From NCBI GenBank assembly GCA_052117605.1, contig JBQKIT010000003.1: a stretch of DNA of 64,000 nucleotides; one strand, written 5' to 3'. The notes below the pieces were generated by a model that was not told the DNA's origin, did no database searches, and was given only the letters and a program-made list of their open reading frames with translations. The stretch comes from CAG-791 sp000431495. Lineage in GTDB: Bacteria; Bacillota; Clostridia; Lachnospirales; Lachnospiraceae. Positions 6,831 to 15,311 of the stretch are shown here, piece after piece (the first letter of the stretch is position 1; every line of letters begins with the position of its first letter). The position numbers were made by a program, and so were the translations under genes.

Positions 6831-9392
6831 ATGGCGGAGCACAGAATTCATGTAAGAATTACAGTGACGGGGGCGGTACAGGGAATCGGGTACCGCCCTT
6901 TTGCTGCAGGATGGGCTGCAGAACTGGGGCTTTCCGGAACCGTGCGAAACTGCGGGGGAATTGTGATTCTGGAGGTGTTTGGAACCAGAAGCAGAATTCT
7001 GCAGCTGGAGGATATCCTGCAGAGGAAGGTGCCATCCGGCGGATATGTCGTTTCCATTAAAGAGGAAATGCTGGAAGACCGGGCAGAGGAAGGCACAGAG
7101 GATGCCGGGGAGAGAATGGAAGGAGAGTTCCGGATTATTGACAGCAGAACGGAGCAGCTTTCGGAGCTTCCGGCATTTCCGCCGGACCTTGGAATCTGTC
7201 CGGATTGTGAAAGAGAAATGAAGGATCCGGAGGATCGTCGCTTTCACTACGGGCTCATCAGCTGCACGCTCTGCGGTCCGAGGTGGAGCATCCTCGATCG
7301 TTTTCCGTATGACAGGGAGAATACGGCAATGCGTCCGTATTCCCTGTGTCCTTCCTGCGAGGAAGAATACAGGAAGGGAAGAAGGCGCCATGCGCAGACG
7401 ATTTCCTGCCACGACTGCGGACCGCAGATGTATTTCATAAAGAGTCGCGGCTTGCTGCGGCGGAATCCTTCTGCGGAAGCTGCAGAGAATAGGCGGAAGG
7501 ATCAAACGGAGGAAGGTGCTGCTTACGGTAAAGAAGGCTTTGACGAAGCGGTGCAGGTCCTGAAAAACGGGGGGATTCTTGCCCTGAAGGGTGTGGGAGG
7601 CTATCAGCTTCTCTGCCGTGCGGATTCTGAAGAAAGTGTGCAGAGACTTCGCAGGATGAAGGGGCGGGACCAGAAGCCCTTTGCCGTGATGTTCTCTTCG
7701 GTGGAAGAGATGAAACGGTATGCCTGGATTTCCGGGAAGGAGCGGGAGCTTCTGGAAAGCTCTGCGCGGCCGATTGTGCTTCTTTGCAGGAGGGAGGAAG
7801 AAACGGATCAGAACTCTTTCCCTTTGCCGGCACCCGGCGTCTTTGGCGGGAGCAGGTATCTTGGAGCATTCCTTCCATCCTTTGGCGTGCAGAAGCTTCT
7901 TACAGAGGAAGCAGGTCCGCTTGTTGTTACCAGTGCGAACACAAGCTCGGAGCCGATTCCGTTCCGGGAGGAGGATTTTGCCCGGATGAGATTCGCGGAC
8001 GGACTGGATGCGGATGGTATTTACCTGCATGACCGGTGTATCCGAAGACCGCTGGACGATTCGGTTGCTGCCGTCCCGGATGGACGGATCCAGCTGATCC
8101 GGAGAAGCCGCGGCTATGTTCCGATGCCGGTTTTTCTTCCGGAGGATGACCGTGAGAGCACGGAATCTTCGAAAAATACCGGAGATCAGTCTGTCATTCT
8201 TGCGGCAGGGGGTGACCTCAAGGCTGCTTTTGCGATTGCCAAGGGCAGGCGCGTGATTTTGTCGCAGTATTTCGGAGATCTGGGAGATTACGCGGTAAAC
8301 AGCAATTATCTGGAGCAGGAAGCGCAGATGGAGCGAATCTTCGAGGCGAAGCCTTCCTGTGTTGTCTGTGATCTGCATCCGGCCTATTATTCCGCAAGGC
8401 TTGCCTCTGAATACGCGAGGGCCAGGCAGCTTCCTTTGATTCAGGTGCAGCATCATCAGGCCCATGCGGCCTCTGTCATGGCGGAATGGGGACTTCGAAG
8501 CTGCATCGGGATTGTTTTTGACGGAACGGGCTGCGGCACAGACGGACAGCTTTGGGGCGGTGAATTCCTGTATCTTTGTGAAGGGGATTTCCGAAGACTG
8601 GGAAGTCTTTCCGACTGCAGAATGCTTGGGGGAGATTCGCTGAGTGTACGCGCGGATCTTGCGGCGGACTGCTGCCGGCAGCTTGTCGGGGAGAAGACGG
8701 AGAACCCGCTTGTCGGAGCGATCCTCTCGGAGGAAAACGTCCGTGTTTCGCAGACAACCGTCAGCACGAGCATGGGAAGGCTGTTTGATGCTGCCGCTTC
8801 GATTCTTGGTTTCGGGCAGGAAAATCATTACGAGGGAGAGTGTGCGGTTTTACTGGAAAATGCGGCCTGGCGCGCTCTTTGGAAGCGGATGCCTTCGGAA
8901 GCTGCAGTTTCCGAAGAGAAAACAGAGCGCCGCATTGATATTTCAAGTCCGGTGTTCCGAAGGCTCTTTGCGGAATGTCTTCTCTATTTCCGCAGTTTGA
9001 CACGGCCCTCTGCGGATGGGAGAATTCTTCTCAGCACGGAGGCTCTGATTTCCGGTCTTCTGGAGATGCAGAAAAAGAGCAAGACAGCAAAGGAGGCGGC
9101 CCTGTTTTTCCATCTGGCGATTGCATATGGAGCGGCGCAGATCACAGAACGGCTTGCGGAACGGACGGGGGAAAAAAAGATCTGCCTCTCCGGCGGCTGC
9201 TTTGCAAACAGGCTTCTTCTGACGGTTCTGGAGCAGCTTCTGGCAAAAAAGAGACTCATAGTGTATCGAAACGAACAGGTCCCCGGAAATGACGGCGGCC
9301 TGGCGCTGGGACAGGCATATCTGGCAGGATGGCGGTATTCGGCAGAGAAAGGAAAGAACAATGTGTGTGGCATATCCCGGAACGGTGATTGA
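6831..9392 (+). CDS. hypF: Carbamoyltransferase HypF, hydrogenase cyanide-ligand synthesis
   Basis: HypF converts carbamoyl phosphate to the thiocarboxamide on HypE that becomes the CN ligands of the NiFe site. All domains are present in order: acylphosphatase-like (residues 1 to about 100, GAVQGIGYRPF), two zinc fingers (C123/C126/C145/C148 and C173/C176/C193/C196), a YrdC-like domain (around 240-430, with KGVGGYQLLCRA), and a Kae1-like carbamoyltransferase domain (HHQAHAAS and SGGCFANRLL). At 853 residues it is longer than the usual roughly 750, through hydrophilic linkers. The ATG at 6831 was chosen because it gives the family N-terminus one base after the echF stop; the open frame upstream is an Arg-rich shadow of the echF tail. 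Confidence 0.95.
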   Translation: MAEHRIHVRITVTGAVQGIGYRPFAAGWAAELGLSGTVRNCGGIVILEVFGTRSRILQLEDILQRKVPSGGYVVSIKEEMLEDRAEEGTEDAGERMEGEFRIIDSRTEQLSELPAFPPDLGICPDCEREMKDPEDRRFHYGLISCTLCGPRWSILDRFPYDRENTAMRPYSLCPSCEEEYRKGRRRHAQTISCHDCGPQMYFIKSRGLLRRNPSAEAAENRRKDQTEEGAAYGKEGFDEAVQVLKNGGILALKGVGGYQLLCRADSEESVQRLRRMKGRDQKPFAVMFSSVEEMKRYAWISGKERELLESSARPIVLLCRREEETDQNSFPLPAPGVFGGSRYLGAFLPSFGVQKLLTEEAGPLVVTSANTSSEPIPFREEDFARMRFADGLDADGIYLHDRCIRRPLDDSVAAVPDGRIQLIRRSRGYVPMPVFLPEDDRESTESSKNTGDQSVILAAGGDLKAAFAIAKGRRVILSQYFGDLGDYAVNSNYLEQEAQMERIFEAKPSCVVCDLHPAYYSARLASEYARARQLPLIQVQHHQAHAASVMAEWGLRSCIGIVFDGTGCGTDGQLWGGEFLYLCEGDFRRLGSLSDCRMLGGDSLSVRADLAADCCRQLVGEKTENPLVGAILSEENVRVSQTTVSTSMGRLFDAAASILGFGQENHYEGECAVLLENAAWRALWKRMPSEAAVSEEKTERRIDISSPVFRRLFAECLLYFRSLTRPSADGRILLSTEALISGLLEMQKKSKTAKEAALFFHLAIAYGAAQITERLAERTGEKKICLSGGCFANRLLLTVLEQLLAKKRLIVYRNEQVPGNDGGLALGQAYLAGWRYSAEKGKNNVCGISRNGD

Positions 9393-9615
9393 GCTGAGAG
9401 AAAACGGAAAAAAGGCAATGGTGGATTTTTCGGGGACAAGAACTCTGGTGCAGACCGGTTTTATTCCCGTTCAGGAAAATGACCGTGTTCTGGTTCATGC
9501 AGGCTGTGTCCTTCAGGTTCTGAAGAAGGAGGATGCGGATGCGATGGATGAGATTTTTGCGGAGATTGCGAAGATGGAAAATGATTCCGGTCATTCTACG
9601 GGAGGAAATCGATGA
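9361..9615 (+). CDS. hypC: Hydrogenase maturation chaperone HypC
   Basis: An 84-residue HypC/HupF-family chaperone that carries the Fe(CN)2CO unit between HypD and the large subunit. The essential N-terminal MC (C2) is present, followed by AYPGTVIE, and H46 lies in VHAGCVLQVL. The start ATG at 9361 overlaps the last 32 bases of hypF. The gene ends in a four-base ATGA overlap with hypD. The C-terminal 20 residues are acidic and variable, as usual for the family. Confidence 0.94.
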   Translation: MCVAYPGTVIELRENGKKAMVDFSGTRTLVQTGFIPVQENDRVLVHAGCVLQVLKKEDADAMDEIFAEIAKMENDSGHSTGGNR

Positions 9616-10658
9616 ATCGGGAGCAGCTCCTTGAATTTCTGAAGGAATATGACGGACCGGAGTGTACGCTGATGGAAGTCTGCGGAACACACACGGCATC
9701 CATTGTGAACAATGGGATTCCCTCCCTTTTATCGGAAAGGATTCATCTGATTTCCGGCCCCGGGTGCCCTGTCTGCGTGACGGTAACTTCGTATATTGAC
9801 CGCCTGGTGGAACTGTCGCTTGAAAAAGATACAACGGTCTTTGCGTTCGGGGATCTTCTGAGGGTTTGCGGCTCGGACGTAAGCCTTGCAGGCGCCAAGG
9901 CGACAGGCGGAAGTGTCCGGATGGTATATTCGCCAATGGAAATTCTGGATATCGCCGAACAAAATCCGGGTACCAGATGCGTGTTTGCGGCGGTCGGCTT
10001 TGAAACGACAACACCGGTGTATGTCCTTCTTATCAAGGAGGCGCTTCGAAGAGGCCTGACAAACGTTCAGCTTCTGACATCTCTGAAGACGATGCCGGAG
10101 GTCATCCGGTGGCTGTGCAGAAAGAGTAAAGGAAAGCGCATTACCGGATTTCTTGCGCCGGGACATGTGTGTGCCGTGACAGGACTTTCTGAATACCGGG
10201 AGCTGGCAGAAGAGTTTCAGCTTCCTTTTGTGGTATCCGGATTTGAGGGGGGAGAGCTGCTTGCCTCGATCTACGGACTCGTTCGTGAGCAGGGGCACGG
10301 AATCGCGAGAAATTTCTATCCGGAGGTTGTCCGGGAGGATGGAAATCCCAAAGCCAGGGAAGCGATCGATGAGATCTTCTGCACAGCGGATGCTGCCTGG
10401 CGCGGCATGGGCGTGATTCCAGGATCCGGGAAGCTTCTGAGACCGGAGTACAGAAGGTTTGATGCGGGATCAGCGGGTCTTACGGAGGATCATGTCGCAA
10501 ACGGCTGCTGCTGTCCGCAGATTCTGACAGGGGATCTTACCCCCTGTGACTGTCCGCTGTTCGGAAAGGTATGTACGCCGTCTTCACCACATGGCTCCTG
10601 CATGGTTTCGCAGGAAGGAAGCTGCTACAACTATTATGTCGGCGGAATGAGAAAATGA
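9612..10658 (+). CDS. hypD: Hydrogenase maturation protein HypD (Fe-S scaffold)
   Basis: HypD, with HypC and HypE, assembles the Fe(CN)2CO moiety. It has the signatures VCGTHT (C24), GPGCPVC (C52, C55) and GHVCAVTG, and a C-terminal Cys-rich block (CCCPQILTG, CDCPLFGKVC) that binds the [4Fe-4S] cluster. The length of 348 residues is normal. It overlaps hypC by four bases at its start and hypE at its end. Confidence 0.95.
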   Translation: MNREQLLEFLKEYDGPECTLMEVCGTHTASIVNNGIPSLLSERIHLISGPGCPVCVTVTSYIDRLVELSLEKDTTVFAFGDLLRVCGSDVSLAGAKATGGSVRMVYSPMEILDIAEQNPGTRCVFAAVGFETTTPVYVLLIKEALRRGLTNVQLLTSLKTMPEVIRWLCRKSKGKRITGFLAPGHVCAVTGLSEYRELAEEFQLPFVVSGFEGGELLASIYGLVREQGHGIARNFYPEVVREDGNPKAREAIDEIFCTADAAWRGMGVIPGSGKLLRPEYRRFDAGSAGLTEDHVANGCCCPQILTGDLTPCDCPLFGKVCTPSSPHGSCMVSQEGSCYNYYVGGMRK

Positions 10659-11704
10659 CGGAGAGGAATATGAATACATCAGAATGCGTTACGATGGCCC
10701 ATGGGAGCGGCGGAGAGTCCACCGAAAGGCTGATTGAAGAGATTTTTGCAAAGGAATTTCAGAATCCGTATCTGTCACAGATGGAGGATTCCACACTGGT
10801 TCCCGTGGATGGAGACGGCGAGCTTGCCATGACGACGGACTCCTTTGTTGTTACTCCGGTGGAATACCCGGGAGGAGACATCGGAAGACTGTGTGTGTGC
10901 GGTACGGTGAATGATCTTTTGATGAGCGGGGCAAAGCCGCGCTATCTGACCTGCGGATTTATTCTGGAAGAGGGACTGCCTCTTTCCCGCCTGCGCCGCA
11001 TCGTGCATTCGATGGCAGAGACTGCAAAAGAGGCAGGGGTCTTTATTGTTGCCGGTGACACGAAGGTGGTGGAAAACCATTCCGGACCGGAGGGGGGACT
11101 GGTCATCAACACAGCAGGGGTCGGTTTTCTTGCCAGAGGGGAACGGCGGATGTCGCCTTCTTCCATTGAGAACGGCGATGCAGTCATTGTGTCGGGGACG
11201 CTTGGAGATCATCATGCAGCCATTCTGGGCAGACGTCTGAATCTGGAAAACCGCATTCAGAGTGACAATGCGCCGCTTGGAGAAATGGTGACAAGGCTCC
11301 TTCAGGAGAGGATCCGTGTTCATGAGATGCGTGACGTGACAAGAGGAGGCCTTGCGACCGTATTAAACGAGTTTGCGGTAAGCTCCGGGAAAATGATCAC
11401 GCTCGAGGAAGCGGCGCTTCCTGTAAGTCCCGATGTTCGTGCCTTCTGCGGAATTCTTGGTCTTGATCCGCTTTATATGGGAAATGAAGGGAAGATGGTG
11501 TGCCTTGTGGACGGACGGGATGCAGAAAAGGCGGTTTCACTGATCCGGGACAGCCGATATGGTGAGGAAGCTTTGGCAATTGGAACGGTATCCGAACCGG
11601 ACATTGCTCATCATGAAACCCCTGCGCTTCTGATCCGGACCAGAATCGGCGGCAGGAGAATTGCAGGACCGCTCTACGGAGAAGGTCTTCCGAGAATTTG
11701 CTGA
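10655..11704 (+). CDS. hypE: Hydrogenase maturation protein HypE (carbamoyl dehydratase)
   Basis: HypE dehydrates the carbamoyl group on its own C-terminal Cys to a thiocyanate that supplies CN to iron. It belongs to the PurM/ThiL-like fold family (MAHGSGGEST near the N-terminus, TTDSFVVTPVEYPGG, DVTRGGLATVLNE) and ends in the canonical PRIC tail, so the active Cys is the last residue. Two starts are possible: 10655, in ATGA overlap with hypD, and 10670, which has a better placed GGAG; both keep the whole fold. It is the last gene of the ech-hyp operon; hypA and hypB do not follow. Confidence 0.95.
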   Translation: MTERNMNTSECVTMAHGSGGESTERLIEEIFAKEFQNPYLSQMEDSTLVPVDGDGELAMTTDSFVVTPVEYPGGDIGRLCVCGTVNDLLMSGAKPRYLTCGFILEEGLPLSRLRRIVHSMAETAKEAGVFIVAGDTKVVENHSGPEGGLVINTAGVGFLARGERRMSPSSIENGDAVIVSGTLGDHHAAILGRRLNLENRIQSDNAPLGEMVTRLLQERIRVHEMRDVTRGGLATVLNEFAVSSGKMITLEEAALPVSPDVRAFCGILGLDPLYMGNEGKMVCLVDGRDAEKAVSLIRDSRYGEEALAIGTVSEPDIAHHETPALLIRTRIGGRRIAGPLYGEGLPRIC

Positions 11705-11779
11705 AGACACGGAGACTTGCCGGAGCACAGGTATTTGCCGGAACGAGGATCCTCTGTGTCACGGACCTGTGTCCCGCCG

Positions 11780-11808
11780 TTGAAACCGCGGAAAAATCAG
11801 TGTATGAT
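11780..11808 (+). promoter_or_regulatory. Sigma-A-type promoter for hisS
   Basis: TTGAAA (11780-11785) and TATGAT (11803-11808) are separated by 17 bases, about 65 bases before hisS. The leader that follows is short and shows no T-box. Confidence 0.75.
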
Positions 11809-11872
11809 CTATCTGTTCAGCACGCATGCATGCTGATGCAATCGAATCAATTATCTACAGAGGACGGATATT

Positions 11873-13132
11873 ATGGCATTGACGAAGAAACCTGTTACCG
11901 GAATGAAGGATGTGATGCCTGCGGAGATGGAAATCCGCGACTATTGCATTTCCGTGATTAAGAAGACGTATGCGGAGTTTGGCTTTCAGGGCATCGAGAC
12001 TCCCTGCGTGGAGAACATCGAGAACCTGACGTCCAAGTCCGGCGGCGACAATGAGAAACTGATTTTCAAGATTTTAAAGCGCGGAGAGAAGCTTCGCCTG
12101 GAGAATGCAGGGAGCGAGGCGGATCTTGTGGACGGAGGCCTCCGCTATGACCTGACCGTTCCGCTTGTACGATATTTCTCCAACCATGAGAATGAACTGC
12201 CGATGCCGTTCAAGGCGCTGCAGATGGGAAATGTCTGGAGAGCAGACCGGCCGCAGAAGGGACGCTATCGCCAGTTCATGCAGTGTGACATTGACATCAT
12301 CGGCGAGCCGACGAATCTCGCGGAAATTGAGTTGATTCTGGCGACCACAACAACGCTTGGACGGCTTGGCTTCCGAAACTTCCAGATCCGAATCAACGAG
12401 CGCCGTATCCTGAAGGCAATGGCGAAACACTGCGGCTTCCCGGAGGAGCGCTTTGATGAGGTCTTCATCACGCTGGATAAGATGGACAAGATCGGACTTG
12501 ACGGTGTTCAGAGGGAGCTGATTGAGCTCGGCTTCGGTGAAGAGTCTGCAGCGAAGTATACCGCTTTGTTCGAGGGACTGAATGCTTCCGAAGACCCGCT
12601 CGGGTTCCTGGAAAAGGAGCTCTCCGGCGTCATCGAAGAGGATGTCATTCCGAATCTTCGCGAGACCATTCAGACCGTAGAAGCGACGAAGCAGGCGGAC
12701 TTCAGAATGGTTTTTGATCCCACCATTGTCCGTGGAATGAGCTATTACACGGGGACGATCTTTGAGATTGCCATGCCGGAGCTTGGCATCAGCGCAGGAG
12801 GCGGCGGACGATATGACGGAATGGTCGGAAAGTTCACCGGAAAGGATGTTCCTGCCTGCGGATTTTCCATTGGCTTTGAGCGAATCATTCTGATTCTTCT
12901 GGAGCAGGGCTTTGAGGTCCCCGGAAAGGGAGAAAAGGTTGTTTTCCTTCTGGAGAAGAATCTTCCTGCGGATCGTCTGAAGGAAGCCATTGAACAGGCA
13001 CAGAGTGAGCGTGCCTGCGGAAAGTCGGTTCTGGTTGTCCGCATGAACAAGAACAAGAAATTCCAGAAGCAGCAGCTGGAAGCACAGGGATATACGGCTT
13101 TTGAAGAGTTTTATGCAAACCCGATCCGGTAA
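11873..13132 (+). CDS. hisS: Histidyl-tRNA synthetase
   Basis: Class II synthetase charging tRNA-His. Residues 1-310 carry the catalytic core: motif 2 region (VWRADRPQKGRYRQFMQCDIDIIG), then the HisRS signature blocks RGMSYYTGTIFE and AGGGGRYDGMVG, and the C-terminal 100 residues form the anticodon-binding domain. The length of 419 residues is typical. ATG 11873 was selected because it gives the usual PVTGMKDVMP N-terminus and follows GAGGACGG. It is expressed from its own promoter and precedes aspS by 42 bases. Confidence 0.95.
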   Translation: MALTKKPVTGMKDVMPAEMEIRDYCISVIKKTYAEFGFQGIETPCVENIENLTSKSGGDNEKLIFKILKRGEKLRLENAGSEADLVDGGLRYDLTVPLVRYFSNHENELPMPFKALQMGNVWRADRPQKGRYRQFMQCDIDIIGEPTNLAEIELILATTTTLGRLGFRNFQIRINERRILKAMAKHCGFPEERFDEVFITLDKMDKIGLDGVQRELIELGFGEESAAKYTALFEGLNASEDPLGFLEKELSGVIEEDVIPNLRETIQTVEATKQADFRMVFDPTIVRGMSYYTGTIFEIAMPELGISAGGGGRYDGMVGKFTGKDVPACGFSIGFERIILILLEQGFEVPGKGEKVVFLLEKNLPADRLKEAIEQAQSERACGKSVLVVRMNKNKKFQKQQLEAQGYTAFEEFYANPIR

Positions 13133-13174
13133 CATTGCGGTCGGGATAAGATATCAGCTAAGAAGGAGAAAAAC

Positions 13175-15013
13175 ATGCAGTCACGTACTCATACCTGCGG
13201 AGAGCTCCGCATCGGTGACACCGGCAAACAGGTTCAGCTGTCCGGCTGGCTGGAAAATCTTCGCGTGGTTTCCGCCAATCTCGGATTTGCCGTTCTTCGT
13301 GATTTCTACGGCACGACACAGATCGTGGTCGAGAACGAAGACATGATGAATCAGTTTAAGACGATCACCAAGGAATCTACTATTACCGTAGAGGGCATTG
13401 TCCGGGAGAGAAGCTCCAAGAATCCGAAGCAGCCGACCGGTGAGATCGAAGTGGTGCCGGACAGCGTAACGGTTCTCGGACGCTGCCGTTATGCGAACCT
13501 TCCGTTCGAAATCAATCACAGCCGTGAGGCAGATGAACAGGCCCGTCTGAAATATCGTTATCTGGACCTTCGCAATCCGGAAGTGAAGAAGAATATCATT
13601 CTCCGCTGTCAGGTGGTTGCAGCACTTCGTCAGTCGATGACGGAGCACGGCTTTATGGAGATCACGACACCGATTCTGACGGCATCCTCTCCGGAGGGAG
13701 CAAGAGACTATCTTGTGCCTGCAAGAAAGCATCCGGGCGAGTTCTATGCACTTCCGCAGGCACCGCAGCAGTTCAAGCAGCTGCTGATGACAGCCGGCTT
13801 TGACCGTTATTTCCAGATTGCTCCGTGCTTCCGCGATGAGGATGCAAGAGGAGACCGTTCTCCGGGAGAGTTCTACCAGCTCGACATGGAAATGGCCTTT
13901 GCAACACAGGAGGATGTCTTTGAGGTTCTGGAGGATGTTCTGCCCCCGATTTTTGCAAAATACGGCACCTACAATCGTGCGAGCAGTGCTCCGTTTATGC
14001 GCATTCCGTATCTGGAGGCAATGGAGAAGTATGGCTCAGACAAGCCGGATCTTCGTATTGATCTGACGGTTCAGGATGTTACGGCGGTTCTTACGGACTG
14101 CGGCTTCGGACCGTTTGCTTCGACCATCGAGAAGAAGGATGAGAACGGAGAGGTAATCGGCACGGAGGAATCCAAGGTGGTTATCAAGGCCGTTGTGGTT
14201 TCCGGCTTTGAGGGAACCCGTAAGTTCATTGATAAGACGCTTGCGGATGTAGAGGTCCAGGCGGGGAGCAAGCCGTACTGGTTCCGTATGGATGAGAACG
14301 GTGAGCTTGTCGGCGGCATTTCCAAGTTTGCAGCACCTCTGAAGGACAAGCTGGTGGAGACACTTGGCCTGAAGCCCGGTGATTTTGTCGGTGTTGCTGC
14401 CGGTAAGAAGACCGCTGCCCAGAAGACGGCAGGTGTTCTTGTCAAGACACTTGGAGCAGCAGTTCCCGGCCACATGGACAAGGAGCAGTATGCCTTCTGC
14501 TGGATCGTGGACTTCCCGATGTATGAAATCGGTGAGGAGAGCGGTGAGCTGGAGTTCTGTCACAATCCTTTCTCCATGCCCTCCGGCGGTCTGGACACAC
14601 TTCTTGCGGCAGAGCGCGGAGAAATTGATCCTCTTTCCATTACAGCGGATCAGTACGATCTTGTCTGCAACGGCGTAGAGCTGTCCTCCGGAGCTGTCCG
14701 GAACCATGATCCGGAAATCATGGTCAAGGCATTTGAGATGGTTCGCCTCGGAGAAGAGGATGTGAAGAAGAAATTCCCGGCGATGTACAATGCCTTCTGC
14801 TACGGCGCACCGCCGCATGCAGGAATTGCTCCCGGGGTGGATCGTATGGTGATGCTGCTTGCCGGTGAAGACTCCATTCGTGAGATCATTGCGTTCCCGA
14901 TGAACAAGAATGCGCAGGATGTCATGATGGGAGCTCCTTCTGAGGTGACCGCACATCAGCTTGAGGAACTTCACATTCAGGTAACCGGTGTGGAAGAGGA
15001 AAAGAGCGAGTAA
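13175..15013 (+). CDS. aspS: Aspartyl-tRNA synthetase (bacterial type)
   Basis: A 612-residue bacterial-type AspRS with N-terminal OB-fold anticodon-binding domain (GWLENLRVVSANLGFAVL), catalytic class II core (FRDEDARGDR motif 2), the bacterial GAD insertion domain around residues 300-420, and motif 3 near the end (GIAPGVDRMVMLLAG). A good ribosome binding site AAGGAG lies just upstream. The hisS-aspS pairing is common in Bacillota. No clear terminator follows before the next promoter at 15059. Confidence 0.96.
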   Translation: MQSRTHTCGELRIGDTGKQVQLSGWLENLRVVSANLGFAVLRDFYGTTQIVVENEDMMNQFKTITKESTITVEGIVRERSSKNPKQPTGEIEVVPDSVTVLGRCRYANLPFEINHSREADEQARLKYRYLDLRNPEVKKNIILRCQVVAALRQSMTEHGFMEITTPILTASSPEGARDYLVPARKHPGEFYALPQAPQQFKQLLMTAGFDRYFQIAPCFRDEDARGDRSPGEFYQLDMEMAFATQEDVFEVLEDVLPPIFAKYGTYNRASSAPFMRIPYLEAMEKYGSDKPDLRIDLTVQDVTAVLTDCGFGPFASTIEKKDENGEVIGTEESKVVIKAVVVSGFEGTRKFIDKTLADVEVQAGSKPYWFRMDENGELVGGISKFAAPLKDKLVETLGLKPGDFVGVAAGKKTAAQKTAGVLVKTLGAAVPGHMDKEQYAFCWIVDFPMYEIGEESGELEFCHNPFSMPSGGLDTLLAAERGEIDPLSITADQYDLVCNGVELSSGAVRNHDPEIMVKAFEMVRLGEEDVKKKFPAMYNAFCYGAPPHAGIAPGVDRMVMLLAGEDSIREIIAFPMNKNAQDVMMGAPSEVTAHQLEELHIQVTGVEEEKSE

Positions 15014-15058
15014 GCATTTTCTTGACAGAAACTTTGCAGAGAATTGTTTCCTGTGCGG

Positions 15059-15088
15059 TTGACGAACAGCGCCCGGAAACGATAGGAT
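15059..15088 (+). promoter_or_regulatory. Promoter of the Mn-riboswitch transcript
   Basis: TTGACG (15059-15064) and TAGGAT (15083-15088), spacer 18. The predicted transcription start near 15095 falls exactly where helix P1 of the riboswitch begins, which supports the assignment. Confidence 0.6.
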
Positions 15089-15095
15089 AAGCATC

Positions 15096-15209
15096 GTAAA
15101 AGGGAGTAGCTGACTGCGCGGACTTTATGTCCGGCAGGATGCGATATCGTCAGTACGGCCTTGGCCCGGTATCGCAGGTCGGAGTTTTTTCAGACAGCAA
15201 GACTTTTAT
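15096..15209 (+). ncRNA. yybP-ykoY family (manganese) riboswitch aptamer
   Basis: Family features that can be seen are: P1 formed by GTAAAAG (15096-15102) with CTTTTAT (15203-15209); the conserved strand GGAGTAGC (15103-15110) facing AGCAAGA (15196-15202); a CTGAC/GTCGG helix; a CGGAC/GTCCG hairpin; and a GCGATA/TATCGC helix enclosing the conserved CGTCAGTACG loop. Known members sense Mn2+ and control Mn2+ export or handling genes. Here the downstream genes are an oadB-like subunit and a gamma-like subunit. The identification is by eye from consensus memory; a covariance-model search was not run. Confidence 0.82.
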
Positions 15210-15216
15210 TGCAGTC

Positions 15217-15257
15217 GCAGGACTGTAATGAAAGTCCTGCTGTTTTTTTGTTTTTGT
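15217..15257 (+). terminator. Riboswitch expression platform: intrinsic terminator
   Basis: GCAGGACT (15217-15224) pairs with AGTCCTGC (15233-15240), followed by a long T-run, 55 bases before the oadB start. The 3' strand of P1 (GACTTT, 15201-15206) can also pair with AAAGTC inside the terminator, so P1 and the terminator may compete through an antiterminator. On paper this predicts termination when P1 is stable, but the direction is uncertain. Confidence 0.8.
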
Positions 15258-15311
15258 ATGCCGGAGGAAGCCGGCATACCGGTGCGGGTCTCCGCGGAAA
15301 GGAAAACAACA

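Noticed and set aside
6657..8828. Long open frame on the minus strand opposite echF/hypF (723 codons)
   Set aside because: It is antisense to the well-supported hypF, is low in recognisable motifs, Arg/Ser/Pro-rich and has no ribosome binding site; G+C-biased third positions create such shadows.
11705..13174. T-box leaders upstream of hisS, aspS or tyrS
   Set aside because: Leaders are about 60, 42 and 30 bases, too short, and no T-box sequence or specifier stem is visible.
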